Positions 1 through 7,174 are shown, numbered from the stretch's first letter. The stretch: 9,184 nt of DNA from an uncultured Clostridium sp. (GCA_900553405.1 USDF01000052.1:1-9184), one strand, 5' to 3'. Notes: generated from the letters alone by a model not told the origin. Translations and numbers: made by a program.

Positions 1-198
1 TTCTATTGTTTTATTTGCTGTTTCTTCGAATACTTTTTGTTTTTCTTCTTGTGATGTCTTAAATTCTTCTATTGTTTTATTTGCTTTTTCTTCAAATACT
101 TTTTGCTTCTCTTCTTGTGATGTTTTGAAGTCTTCTATTGTTTTATTTGCTGTTTCTTCGAATACTTTTTGTTTTTCTTCTTGTGATATTTTAAAATC
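1..198 (-). repeat. 66-bp in-frame tandem repeats coding for 22-residue coiled-coil units
   Basis: Three consecutive copies lie at 133-198, 67-132 and 1-66 (order of translation), and the array may continue past the window edge. Each copy encodes 22 residues beginning D/E-F-K, then SQEEKQKVFEE, one variable residue (T or K), then ANKTIE. By hand count, the copies at 1-66 and 133-198 differ at 3 of 66 bases, and the middle copy differs from each of them at 7. Such high DNA identity, including third positions, indicates recent duplication or gene conversion. Twenty-two residues equal two 11-residue (hendecad) coiled-coil periods, so copy-number change would lengthen a rod without breaking its phase. 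The region upstream (residues 293-299) already shows a degenerate entry into the unit. Confidence 0.93.
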
Positions 199-1095
199 TT
201 CTTCATTCTTTATTAATTCTTGTGCTTTATTATCTATTTCATTTTTGTTGTTATCTACTATTTTTTTAAGAACTTTTTGATATTCATCTTGTTTCTTTTT
301 TGTTTCTTTTTTTAGTAATGCAATTTTTTCATCTTGCTTTGTTTTGTTTTCATTTATTTTTTCATCTAATTTTCCCTGTTCTATTTCATATTGTTTTTGT
401 AATTTTTCAATTTCTTGAGTTGTCATTTCTTTGTTTTCATCAAAACTTTTCAATTGTCTTATTTTAAAATCTTTTTCTGCTTTTACCATACTTTCTTTAT
501 GTTCATCTATTTCTTCCTGTATTTTTACAAAGGCATCATTCATTTGACTCATTACGTTTTCAAATTGTTTTGTTTCATTTTGTTGTTGCTCAGTTATTTT
601 TTCTGTTTGCTCTCTATTTTCTCTTTCTAGAGAGTCTTTCATTTGTTGCATAGCTTCATTAAATTGTTCTATTAAGTCTTTTATTTCTTTATCACACTTT
701 TTATTTGTTTTTCCAAATTCAAGACGATTTGTTTTTCTATCTTCAATTACCTCTTTTTCTAAATTATCAACTCTTGCTTCTAATTTCGTCGTTTTTGAAT
801 TGTCATTTATTATATCTTTTGCAAATTGTTCATTATTTAAAAATTCTGCTACTTTTTCTTCTACTATTGTATCACTTTCTTTTTGTTTAAGAGATATTTT
901 TTCAATTTCTTTCTTATTTATTTGATATAAATCCATAATTTTTTTGCATAGCTGTCTTAATGTTTCAAATTCTTTCTCGTATTTATCGTCTTCTATATAT
1001 TTTTCAAGTTTTTCCATTAAGTCTGTTTGTGATTTTTCAAACGCAGTATGCAATTCATTTATTTTGTTATTCAATTCTTCATTATTTTCTTCCAT
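1..1095 (-). CDS. Long coiled-coil protein with 22-residue repeats, 3' end missing (hypothetical)
   Basis: An uninterrupted minus-strand frame of 365 codons starts at ATG 1095 and runs off the left edge without a stop. The start is fixed by AAGGAG at 1104-1109, 8 bases upstream, and lies 23 bases after the rseP stop, so it is probably the last visible gene of the pyrH operon. The protein is dominated by Glu, Lys, Gln and Asn, with almost no Pro or Gly and only two Cys. I see no signal peptide or membrane segment, so the visible part is probably a cytoplasmic, elongated, mainly coiled-coil molecule. From residue 300 it enters tandem 22-residue repeats (separate entry). I do not recognise a family; SMC-like, cell-division or scaffold roles are all possible and none is supported. 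Its position next to a membrane protease is context only. Existence of the gene is secure; function is unknown. Confidence 0.88.
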   Translation of the reverse strand, partial: MEENNEELNNKINELHTAFEKSQTDLMEKLEKYIEDDKYEKEFETLRQLCKKIMDLYQINKKEIEKISLKQKESDTIVEEKVAEFLNNEQFAKDIINDNSKTTKLEARVDNLEKEVIEDRKTNRLEFGKTNKKCDKEIKDLIEQFNEAMQQMKDSLERENREQTEKITEQQQNETKQFENVMSQMNDAFVKIQEEIDEHKESMVKAEKDFKIRQLKSFDENKEMTTQEIEKLQKQYEIEQGKLDEKINENKTKQDEKIALLKKETKKKQDEYQKVLKKIVDNNKNEIDNKAQELIKNEEDFKISQEEKQKVFEETANKTIEDFKTSQEEKQKVFEEKANKTIEEFKTSQEEKQKVFEETANKTIE

Positions 1096-1118
1096 AATTT
1101 TCTCTCCTTAATGGTCTT

Positions 1119-2381
1119 TTATAATATTCTTAATATATCATTATAAGTAACATATATTGATAATGCAATTAAGAAAGCAAAACCTATTAATTGTATATTT
1201 ATCTCAGTTTTTTCACTAAGTTTTTTTCTTCTGATTAATTCTATTACTAATAATGCGAATTTTCCTCCGTCTAAAGCTGGAATTGGCAATAAATTAGTAA
1301 TTCCAAGTGATAAAGAAATAAGTGCCATTATATTTACAAAATCTTTTACTTTATTTGTTTTAGCAACTACTTCTGATATACCAACAGGACCCATAAATTG
1401 ATCTACTCTTGCTTTTCCTGTAAATAACATTTTTAAATTGTCAAATATAGAAAATGTAAAATCTCCTGTTTCAAAAAATGCATAATATAAATTATTTTGA
1501 ATATTATTTTCTGCTTTTTTAAAATAAACTCCTAAGTAATATTCATATGATACTTCTGGTTTTACTACAAATTCTAATTCTTCATTTCCTCTTTTTATAG
1601 TTATTTTTACTTCTTTTTGTTTTTCTTCATTCATTATATTTATAATTTCTGTTTGATTTTTAACTTCTTTATCATTTATTTTTAATATTTCATCATTTGG
1701 CTTTATTCCAGCCTTTTCTGCACTGCTAGATGCACCAACAGTAATTATTTTTGTAGATTCTCCTGAACTTGTAGATTTTAAATATATTCCCGTACTATAG
1801 TAATCTTTTTTAGTTGGTTCTAAACAAATTTCTTTATTTTCTCCATTTCTTTGAATTACTATATACATTTTATTTCCTTGAGACTTTTTTAACGCTTTAT
1901 CTACATCATTTTTAGTATGCATTGTTTTATTATCTATTTTTAATATTTTATCTCCTTCCAAAATATCAACGCTTGATGCAGCATACTCTGGAATTGTTGA
2001 GTCTATTACTAAAGAAGTATTGTTTCCAACACAAACCATTAATGAAAAATATACAATTAATGCAAAAATAATATTTACTACTCCACCTGCTAATATAATA
2101 GCCATTCTTTTTGGAATACTTGCTGTACTAAAAGAACCTTCTTTGTCTGAACGTTCTTCTTCACCTTCTAGATTAACAAAACCACCTAAAGGAATTAATC
2201 TTAATGTATATTTAGTTTTTTTACCTTGTTTCTTCCAAATAACTGGACCAAATCCTATAGAAAATTCATTTACAGTTACTTTGCATAGTCTTGCAACAAA
2301 AAAGTGTCCTGCTTCATGAATTAATATTAGAAAACCTAAAACAAATATTATTTTTAAAGCATTTATTATAAAGCTAATCAA
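1119..2381 (-). CDS. rseP: RIP zinc metalloprotease RseP/RasP (site-2 protease)
   Basis: Membrane-embedded zinc protease of the site-2 family, which cleaves transmembrane segments of anti-sigma factors, signal-peptide remnants and similar substrates. The 420-residue protein has the HEAGH (HExxH) zinc motif at residues 22-26 in the first membrane helix. The third-ligand motif NLLPIPALDGG is at 363-373, with Asp371. The family pattern GPVGISEVV is at 331-339. Four membrane segments are visible, near 7-27, 94-117, 348-372 and 397-418. Two PDZ-like stretches lie between helices 2 and 3, at about 125-190 and 208-275; the second is the clearer, with EKAGIKPNDEILKIND. The length matches the family. 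The start codon is TTG at 2381, supported by AAGGAG about 10 bases upstream. It follows cdsA directly; dxr, which often lies between them in Firmicutes, is absent here. Identification is firm; substrates cannot be inferred. Confidence 0.96.
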   Translation of the reverse strand: MISFIINALKIIFVLGFLILIHEAGHFFVARLCKVTVNEFSIGFGPVIWKKQGKKTKYTLRLIPLGGFVNLEGEEERSDKEGSFSTASIPKRMAIILAGGVVNIIFALIVYFSLMVCVGNNTSLVIDSTIPEYAASSVDILEGDKILKIDNKTMHTKNDVDKALKKSQGNKMYIVIQRNGENKEICLEPTKKDYYSTGIYLKSTSSGESTKIITVGASSSAEKAGIKPNDEILKINDKEVKNQTEIINIMNEEKQKEVKITIKRGNEELEFVVKPEVSYEYYLGVYFKKAENNIQNNLYYAFFETGDFTFSIFDNLKMLFTGKARVDQFMGPVGISEVVAKTNKVKDFVNIMALISLSLGITNLLPIPALDGGKFALLVIELIRRKKLSEKTEINIQLIGFAFLIALSIYVTYNDILRIL

Positions 2382-2391
2382 TTCTATAAAT

Positions 2392-2397
2392 CTCCTT
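2392..2397 (-). promoter_or_regulatory. Shine-Dalgarno site that sets a TTG start for rseP
   Basis: AAGGAG lies immediately after the TAA stop of cdsA (2398-2400) and about 10 bases before TTG at 2379-2381. No ATG in this frame lies between the site and the protein's conserved N-terminal helix, so TTG is the only sensible start. The closeness of the cdsA stop suggests that ribosomes finishing cdsA re-initiate on rseP. Confidence 0.8.
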
Positions 2398-3207
2398 TTA
2401 CAATAACATTAGTAAGAAATACGCAAATGGCGCAATAAATATAACACTGTCTATACGATCTAACATTCCTCCGTGTCCTGGAATTAGATTACTAAAATCT
2501 TTTATTCCAGTATATCTTTTTATACTAGATGCTGAAAGATCTCCTATTTGCCCCACTAAACTTAACACTATTCCTATTAGTATTATATATAAATAATTGA
2601 AATTCATTCCAAGATATGTATTACATATGTATGTGTATATAAGCATTATTACTGTAGCTCCAACTGTTCCTGCTATACAGCCTTCTATACTTTTATTAGG
2701 ACTTATTTTAGTAAATTTATGTTTTCCAAATTTTCTTCCTATTAAATATGCAAAAATATCTGTACCCCAAGCTGCAAAAAGTACATACCAAATTAGGATT
2801 CTTCCATTTGGCATTTCACGAATTACTGGAATATACATTAGAAATACTACAATATAACAAATTCCAAAACATGTAATTGCAATATCTTTTATGTTATATT
2901 TCATATTACTTGCAATTACTTGTGCAAATAATACTAAAATTGAGATTGGAATAAGTGCTGCTATTACCTTTAGTACATATTCTGATGGTATAATATGTAT
3001 ACAAGCAATTGACAATGCACATATATATGCCATCCATCTCAAATCTTTATTTTCGTTTTGTTCTTTGAAACTATGAAAGTATTCATGCAATGCCATAATT
3101 GCAATTATACTTATACATATATCTACTAAATATTTATTTCCAAAAATTAATATTATTGCCACTAATGGGAAACCAATTAATGCTGATGATACTCTTTTTA
3201 AATCCAT
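2398..3207 (-). CDS. cdsA: Phosphatidate cytidylyltransferase (CDP-diacylglycerol synthase)
   Basis: Integral membrane enzyme that makes CDP-diacylglycerol from CTP and phosphatidic acid, the branch point for phosphatidylglycerol, cardiolipin and related lipids. The 269-residue protein is a chain of hydrophobic helices (about seven or eight). Near its C-terminus is the complete family signature: SSIKR at about 227-231, then KDFSNLIPGHGGMLDRID ending at residue 253, including the acidic residues that bind metal and CTP. The length is typical. The start is ATG 3207, with a purine-rich AAAGGAA site just upstream, 12 bases after the uppS stop. The order frr-uppS-cdsA-rseP matches the classic Firmicutes arrangement. 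The stop codon abuts the rseP ribosome-binding site, suggesting translational coupling. Confidence 0.97.
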   Translation of the reverse strand: MDLKRVSSALIGFPLVAIILIFGNKYLVDICISIIAIMALHEYFHSFKEQNENKDLRWMAYICALSIACIHIIPSEYVLKVIAALIPISILVLFAQVIASNMKYNIKDIAITCFGICYIVVFLMYIPVIREMPNGRILIWYVLFAAWGTDIFAYLIGRKFGKHKFTKISPNKSIEGCIAGTVGATVIMLIYTYICNTYLGMNFNYLYIILIGIVLSLVGQIGDLSASSIKRYTGIKDFSNLIPGHGGMLDRIDSVIFIAPFAYFLLMLL

Positions 3208-3219
3208 ATAAATTCCTTT

Positions 3220-3927
3220 CTATTGTGCTCCAAATTTTCTATTTCTCTTTTGATAAACTTCTATTGCTTCGTCTAAATCTTTTTCATCAAAGTCTGGCCA
3301 ATTTTTTTCTATAAATACAAATTCTGAATATACAATTTGCCATGGTAAGAAATTACTTGTTCTTAATTCTCCACTTGTTCTAATTAACAAATCTGGATCT
3401 GGCTCACCTGCTGTATATAAATTATCTGATATTAACTGCTCATTAATATCTTCTATATTTATTTTGCCTTCTTTTACTTGTTTTGAAATCTTCCTTACTG
3501 CTTTTACAATTTCATCTCTTCCACCATAGTTTAAAGCTATATTAAATGTTACCCCTGTATTATTCTTAGTTCTTTCCATACATTTATTAATGCTTTTTTG
3601 CATTCCTTCTGGTAAAGCTGAAATATCACCTAATACTTTTACTTTTATGTTTTCTGTATCTGCTCGTTTGCTGTAATCATCTAGGTAATTTTGAAGTAAT
3701 AACATAAGTGCTCCTACTTCATCTTCTGTTCTTTTCCAATTTTCAGTTGAAAAAGCATATACAGTAATATAGCCTAACCCTATTTTATTGGCATATCGTA
3801 CTATTTTTTCTAGTGTTTTTGCACCTTCTTTATGTCCTAATTTTGGATCTAATCCTTTTTGTCTTGCCCATCTTCTGTTTCCATCCATTATAATTGCGAT
3901 ATGTTTTGGCATATTTTCTTTTTCCAT
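3220..3927 (-). CDS. uppS: Undecaprenyl diphosphate synthase (cis-prenyltransferase)
   Basis: Cytoplasmic enzyme that adds isopentenyl units in cis to farnesyl diphosphate, giving the C55 lipid carrier for peptidoglycan and other wall polymers. The 235-residue protein has the family motifs in order: IIMDGNRRWA at 12-21 with catalytic Asp15, the G-H-K-E-G-A segment at 31-36 (His32), AFSTENWKR at 58-66, and PDPDLLIRTSGELRTSNF at 176-193, which contains the Arg and Glu residues that bind diphosphate and Mg2+. The length is normal (about 235-255). The start is ATG 3927, preceded by AGGAG at 3934-3938. A second in-frame ATG five codons later (MPKHIAII) has no better site. It lies 34 bases after frr and 12 bases before cdsA, so it is an internal gene of the operon. 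Confidence 0.97.
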   Translation of the reverse strand: MEKENMPKHIAIIMDGNRRWARQKGLDPKLGHKEGAKTLEKIVRYANKIGLGYITVYAFSTENWKRTEDEVGALMLLLQNYLDDYSKRADTENIKVKVLGDISALPEGMQKSINKCMERTKNNTGVTFNIALNYGGRDEIVKAVRKISKQVKEGKINIEDINEQLISDNLYTAGEPDPDLLIRTSGELRTSNFLPWQIVYSEFVFIEKNWPDFDEKDLDEAIEVYQKRNRKFGAQ

Positions 3928-3961
3928 TTTTGTCTCCTATCTTGTTCTGGTTTCTATTATT

Positions 3962-4510
3962 CTATAATGTCATTACTTCTTTTTCTTTTGCATCTGTTAA
4001 TTTGTCTATTTCTTCTACATATTTGTCTGTTAATTTTTGAACTTGATCTTCTGCTTGTTTCAAATCATCTTCTGTAATTAATGAATCTTTTTGTTGTTTT
4101 TTGAATTCATCTAATCCATCTCTTCTTACTTGTCTAACTGCTACTTTAGCTTCTTCTCCCATTTTCTTTATATCTTTTACTAATTCTTTTCTTCTTTCTT
4201 CATTTAATTCTGGAAAGTTTAATCTTATTACTTTTCCATCATTATTTGGTGTTATTCCTATGTCTGATGCTAAAATTGCTCTTTCTATTTCTTTTAATAC
4301 ACTTCCATCCCATGGTTGAATTACTATTAATCTTGCTTCTGGAACCGAAATTCCTGCTACTTGATTAATTGGAGTCGCTGTTCCATAATATTCTACTGTT
4401 AATTTATTTAATATTGCAGGATTTGCTCTACCTGCTCTTATTTCTGATAAATTTTCCTCATAAACGCTTATTGTTTTTTTCATTCTTTCTTCAATATTTG
4501 TATAATCCAT
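3962..4510 (-). CDS. frr: Ribosome recycling factor
   Basis: Works with EF-G to split the post-termination ribosome so that subunits can be reused. The 182-residue protein is of standard length (about 185). It carries the family landmarks: EIRAGRANPAIL at 23-34 in the first long helix, YYGTATPINQVA at 41-52 and IQPWDGS at 64-70 in the head domain, NDGKVIRLNFPELNEERR at 90-107, and VRQVRRDGLDEFKK at 125-138. The head domain is inserted between helices of the three-helix bundle, as expected. The start is ATG 4510, with AAGGAG a few bases upstream. In most Firmicutes frr directly follows pyrH; here one membrane-protein gene is placed between them. Identification is secure. Confidence 0.98.
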   Translation of the reverse strand: MDYTNIEERMKKTISVYEENLSEIRAGRANPAILNKLTVEYYGTATPINQVAGISVPEARLIVIQPWDGSVLKEIERAILASDIGITPNNDGKVIRLNFPELNEERRKELVKDIKKMGEEAKVAVRQVRRDGLDEFKKQQKDSLITEDDLKQAEDQVQKLTDKYVEEIDKLTDAKEKEVMTL

Positions 4511-4526
4511 TTTAAAATTCTCCTTT

Positions 4527-5543
4527 TTATCTTTTATTTTTTTTATATGCTAATGTTATATCAGCCACACAAGCAGTAGATATTGCCATAATTATATATA
4601 TCCAAATTATAACGCCTTTTGGTAATACCATCATTATTCTACTAATTATTAGTATTGCTAAAAAGAAAGATATAATAATTGCCAAAACTATGATAATTGT
4701 TTTTTTATACATTTTATTTGTATCTTTAGATATTTTATTATCTATGAAGGCTTCTTTTGCTTGTGTATTTATATGTAATGCAATAGAATCTGCGAACTCC
4801 TTATTTAATACTATATCTTGCATTGTATTTTTTTCAGTTAAAAATTCTTTGTCTTGAAGTTGCATCTTATATTTTTCAATGTTGTATTTTAAGATTTTTC
4901 CTTTGTCTGTATAAGCATTTGATTTTGAAATCAACATACATAAGGCTATTTTTTCGAAAATATATAGTAAAATATATATTCTCGAAAAAGCAACTATTCC
5001 TATTGCATTTAATATACTTATTATTAAAACTAACAAAATTGATATTTTTATACACCATTTTGTTGTTTTATTTAATCTCTTTTGTTTCTTTTCATCTATA
5101 ATATTTTCTTCAATAATTTTTTTATTTAATACTTTTTCTACTTCATTAAATTGTATATTATATAAACGATATATATTATTTAATTTTTCTTCCAATTCTT
5201 GTTTTGTAAGCTCTAGCTTATTAGAAAACAAAAAGTTTAATGTCATTAATTCATATTTTGATAATTTAGTTGATGCCATATCAACATTTTGGCTTATTAT
5301 ATAATCATATTTTTGTATACTATCTTTGTTATAACTAATTTTTATATAACCTTTTACATTTAATTCTATTATTTCTGCTAAGATTAAATCAAAATTATTA
5401 TTAAAATTTAAATCATTAACATACCCAATTACTATTGACTCTTCATTTTCTATATTATCTACATCTATATCTTTAGGAAATTTATAATATTTTAAATATA
5501 CACATACAATAAAAATTATATTTATTAATACTAATATTATCAT
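4527..5543 (-). CDS. Membrane protein resembling the C-terminal half of DUF2207 proteins
   Basis: A 338-residue protein of unknown function. Visible membrane segments lie near 2-18, 164-184, 187-205, 281-304 and 308-328. Between the first and second is a soluble region (about 25-160) with the pattern ESIVIGYVNDLNF, AEIIELNVKGYIKI (56-69) and KYELMTLNFLF (96-106). After the third comes MQDIVLNKEFADSIALHI (241-258). By memory of the family, these echo the DUF2207 (YciQ-like) C-terminal region: a yL-x-lar-GyI-x-I winged-helix-like block, then an acidic cytoplasmic loop. The usual large N-terminal extracellular domain and signal peptide of DUF2207 are missing, so this is a short form or a distant relative. 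The start is ATG 5543, with AGGAG directly after the pyrH stop; the spacer is 9 bases, so it is surely cotranscribed and probably coupled. The gene is real; the family assignment is tentative. Confidence 0.85.
   Translation of the reverse strand: MIILVLINIIFIVCVYLKYYKFPKDIDVDNIENEESIVIGYVNDLNFNNNFDLILAEIIELNVKGYIKISYNKDSIQKYDYIISQNVDMASTKLSKYELMTLNFLFSNKLELTKQELEEKLNNIYRLYNIQFNEVEKVLNKKIIEENIIDEKKQKRLNKTTKWCIKISILLVLIISILNAIGIVAFSRIYILLYIFEKIALCMLISKSNAYTDKGKILKYNIEKYKMQLQDKEFLTEKNTMQDIVLNKEFADSIALHINTQAKEAFIDNKISKDTNKMYKKTIIIVLAIIISFFLAILIISRIMMVLPKGVIIWIYIIMAISTACVADITLAYKKNKR
4950..4989 (-). repeat. 17-bp inverted repeat inside the DUF2207-like gene
   Basis: Arms 4950-4966 and 4973-4989 are complementary at 16 of 17 positions around a 6-base loop. 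The one exception is A4958 opposite C4981 on the plus strand. In the sense (minus) transcript it becomes a G-U wobble, so the mRNA could form a continuous 17-pair hairpin. The stem is almost all A-U with a CG/GC pair near its base. It codes for residues around 185-199 (the third membrane segment). No U tract follows on either strand, so it is not a normal terminator. Confidence 0.75.
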
Positions 5544-5552
5544 TTTTCTCCT

Positions 5553-6260
5553 CTATTTGATATATGTTCCTATTTTTTCACCTTTTATTATTTTTACCAT
5601 ATTTTCTGGTTCACTTATTCCAAATACTATTAAAGGTATTTGGTTATCTCTGCAAAGCGATGTTGCTGTTGAATCCATAACTTTTAAATCTTGATTTAAT
5701 ATATCCAAATATGTTATTTCATCATACTTTGTAGCATTTTTATCTTCTTTTGGATCTGCAGAATATACTCCATCTATAGTCTTAGCAAGAAGTATAACTT
5801 CTGCTTCTATCTCTGCTGAGCGAAGTGCTGCTGCTGTATCTGTTGTAAAAAATGGGTTTCCTGTTCCACAAGCAAATATAACTACTCTTCCTTTTTCTAA
5901 ATGTTTTGTTGCCTTTCTTCTAATATATGGTTCTGCAATTTGCCTCATTTCAATAGCTGTTTGAAGTCTTGTAGCTAAACCTCTTGCTTCTAATGAGTCT
6001 TGCAAAGCTAAACCATTCATAGTAGTTGCAAGCATTCCCATATAATCTGATGTGGTTCTTTCCATTTGATGACCATATCTTCCTCTCCAAAAATTACCTC
6101 CACCAACTACAATTGCTACTTCTACACCTAAATCTACCATTTTTTTAATTTCATCACATATTTTTCCTAAAGTTTTTGCATCTACTCCTCTGCCTTCTTT
6201 TCCTCCAATTGCCTCTCCGCTTAACTTTAGAAGAACACGCTTGTATTTCAAATTTGGCAT
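5553..6260 (-). CDS. pyrH: Uridylate kinase (UMP kinase)
   Basis: Hexameric amino-acid-kinase-family enzyme that phosphorylates UMP to UDP with ATP, the committed step toward UTP and CTP. The 235-residue protein shows KLSGEAIGG at 12-20 (phosphate-binding Lys/Gly loop), VVGGGNFWRG at 51-60, DYMGMLATTMNGLALQDSLE at 72-91, EPYIRRKATKHLEKGRVVIF at 110-129, CGTGNPFFTTDTAA at 131-144 (UMP contacts), and DGVYSADP at 163-170 (nucleotide site). I chose ATG 6260 because AAGGAGG at 6270-6276 lies 9 bases upstream and the protein then has the family's usual length and N-terminus. ATG 6266 is only 3 bases from that site, and the frame extended to 6329 adds residues unlike the family. It is the first gene of the operon, since the upstream neighbour is divergent. 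rpsB-tsf, its common upstream partners, are not here. Confidence 0.97.
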   Translation of the reverse strand: MPNLKYKRVLLKLSGEAIGGKEGRGVDAKTLGKICDEIKKMVDLGVEVAIVVGGGNFWRGRYGHQMERTTSDYMGMLATTMNGLALQDSLEARGLATRLQTAIEMRQIAEPYIRRKATKHLEKGRVVIFACGTGNPFFTTDTAAALRSAEIEAEVILLAKTIDGVYSADPKEDKNATKYDEITYLDILNQDLKVMDSTATSLCRDNQIPLIVFGISEPENMVKIIKGEKIGTYIK

Positions 6261-6269
6261 ATACATAGT

Positions 6270-6276
6270 CCTCCTT
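6270..6276 (-). promoter_or_regulatory. Strong Shine-Dalgarno site of pyrH
   Basis: AAGGAGG is a full match to the anti-Shine-Dalgarno complement. It stands 9 bases before ATG 6260 and only 3 before ATG 6266, which favours the shorter, 235-residue PyrH and excludes the longer frame that begins upstream of the site. Confidence 0.85.
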
Positions 6277-6302
6277 ATAATTTCTATTTCGTTTAACATT
6301 CT

Positions 6303-6329
6303 ATCATAAGCACCAAAAAAAAGAAACAA
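6303..6329 (-). promoter_or_regulatory. Possible pyrH operon promoter in the divergent region
   Basis: The region between pyrH and the divergent sortase gene (6261-6469, about 209 bases) must hold the promoter of the whole leftward operon. The best minus-strand pair close to the gene is TTGTTT (6324-6329) and TATGAT (6303-6308). The spacer is 15 bases, shorter than ideal, so this is a weak call; it would give a leader of about 35 bases. An alternative -10 is TATAAA at 6378-6383, with a poor -35. No attenuator or riboswitch-like fold is visible. Confidence 0.35.
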
Positions 6330-6411
6330 TTTTATGAATTTTTTTAATAATATTTTTCTTGTTTTTTTAATTTCATATTTATAAATAAAACAGACATTTT
6401 TTCGACATATT

Positions 6412-6440
6412 TTTCATTTTTTAGTTAATACTAATATAAT
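6412..6440 (+). promoter_or_regulatory. Possible sortase promoter
   Basis: A perfect TATAAT lies at 6435-6440, about 30 bases before the sortase start codon. Seventeen bases upstream the hexamer is TTTCAT (6412-6417), a poor -35, so the promoter would be weak or activator-dependent. A better -35-like TCGACA (6402-6407) is too far from this -10. The ribosome-binding site is AAAGGAG at 6458-6464, 5 bases before ATG 6470. Confidence 0.5.
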
Positions 6441-6469
6441 AAAATTCTATTTTTTATAAAGGAGTATTT

Positions 6470-7141
6470 ATGAATCAAATATTAGAAAATAATTTAAACA
6501 TAAATTATCAAAAAAATTATAATTCAAGTAAATCTAATAATATAAGTAAAAAATTTAAAATTATTTTCCTTGTTTCTATTATTCTAATAATTTTTCTTAT
6601 TATTTTCTACTTTTTACTAAAATATAATACAAACAAAAAAGAAAAACTTTCAAAAAGTCTTGCAAGCAATTTTAGTATTCAAAATTTGTATAATATGAAT
6701 AATAATTATTCAGCTGTAAGAACTTCAATTGTATATGAAAACAATTCTTCTAACCCTTTTGTAATTGGATTATTAAAAATAGATAAAATTAATTTAATAT
6801 ACCCTATTTTATCAACTGTTTCAGATGAATTATTAGAAATCTCTCCTTGCCGTTTTTATGGTCCAATGCCAAATGAAATAGGTAACTTATGTATTGCTGG
6901 TCATAATTATCGAAATCAAAAACATTTTGGTAAACTTTCCTCTCTAGATACAGGAGATATAATTCAAATTTATGATTTAAATTCAAATAAAATTGATTAT
7001 ATAATATATGAAAAATTAGAAGTACCTGCAAATGATACTTCTTGTATGAATCAAAATACTAATGGAACTAGAGAAATAACCTTAATAACTTGTAATACAA
7101 TTAAAGGAACCAGAATTGTTATTAAAGCAAAAGAAAAATAA
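6470..7141 (+). CDS. Sortase (LPXTG-type transpeptidase)
   Basis: Membrane-anchored cysteine transpeptidase that cuts sorting signals and joins the protein to the cell wall or another acceptor. The 223-residue protein has a charged Asn/Lys-rich N-terminus, one membrane helix at about 31-50, and an extracellular catalytic domain. The catalytic triad is visible: His145 in CIAGHNYR, Cys208 in TLITC, and Arg215 in GTRIVI. The domain also has the usual GLLKIDKINLIYPI entry strand (100-113) and FGKLSSLDTGDII (153-165). The single N-terminal anchor, and the absence of a C-terminal helix, resemble class B and D enzymes more than pilus class C, but I cannot assign a class with confidence. It is the only plus-strand gene. 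The convergent neighbour encodes an LPQTG protein, the likely substrate. Identification as an active sortase is firm; the substrate link is inferred. Confidence 0.93.
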   Translation: MNQILENNLNINYQKNYNSSKSNNISKKFKIIFLVSIILIIFLIIFYFLLKYNTNKKEKLSKSLASNFSIQNLYNMNNNYSAVRTSIVYENNSSNPFVIGLLKIDKINLIYPILSTVSDELLEISPCRFYGPMPNEIGNLCIAGHNYRNQKHFGKLSSLDTGDIIQIYDLNSNKIDYIIYEKLEVPANDTSCMNQNTNGTREITLITCNTIKGTRIVIKAKEK

Positions 7142-7174
7142 TCGATGATTCTTTCTTACCATCGATTATTTTTT
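7133..7174. terminator. Bidirectional rho-independent terminator between sortase and LPQTG gene
   Basis: A perfect 13-bp stem pairs 7135-7147 with 7160-7172 around a 12-base loop. Its core is ATCGATG/CATCGAT. On the plus strand it ends in a run of T (7169-7174) just after the sortase stop, which lies inside the left arm. On the minus strand the A-rich left arm gives a run of U for transcripts arriving from the LPQTG gene, whose stop is about 18 bases away. One element therefore serves both convergent genes. Confidence 0.88.

Noticed and set aside
1..198. Regularly spaced 66-bp repeats considered as a CRISPR array or intergenic satellite.
   Set aside because: The units are directly adjacent with no unique spacers, stay in one open reading frame and encode a conserved 22-residue coiled-coil unit.
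415..890. Plus-strand open frames rich in Phe and Leu at 415-630 and 705-890.
   Set aside because: They are antisense reads of the Glu/Lys-rich coiled-coil gene, which turn GAA/AAA codons into TTC/TTT; they lack ribosome-binding sites and family resemblance.
2020..4319. Plus-strand frames opposite rseP, cdsA, uppS and frr (for example 2020-2319, 2597-2857, 4101-4319).
   Set aside because: Each lies wholly opposite a clearly identified minus-strand gene and has no recognisable protein features.
4876..5058. Minus-strand 60-codon frame overlapping the DUF2207-like gene in another phase.
   Set aside because: It is nested within a longer gene that has a proper start and ribosome-binding site; no separate signal supports it.
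6261..6329. N-terminal extension of PyrH to ATG 6329.
   Set aside because: The extra 23 residues are unlike the family, and the strong AAGGAGG site lies inside the extension, 9 bases before ATG 6260.
6330..6430. Runs of T between pyrH and the sortase gene considered as terminators.
   Set aside because: No stable G+C-containing hairpin precedes them, and the flanking genes are divergent, so no terminator is expected.
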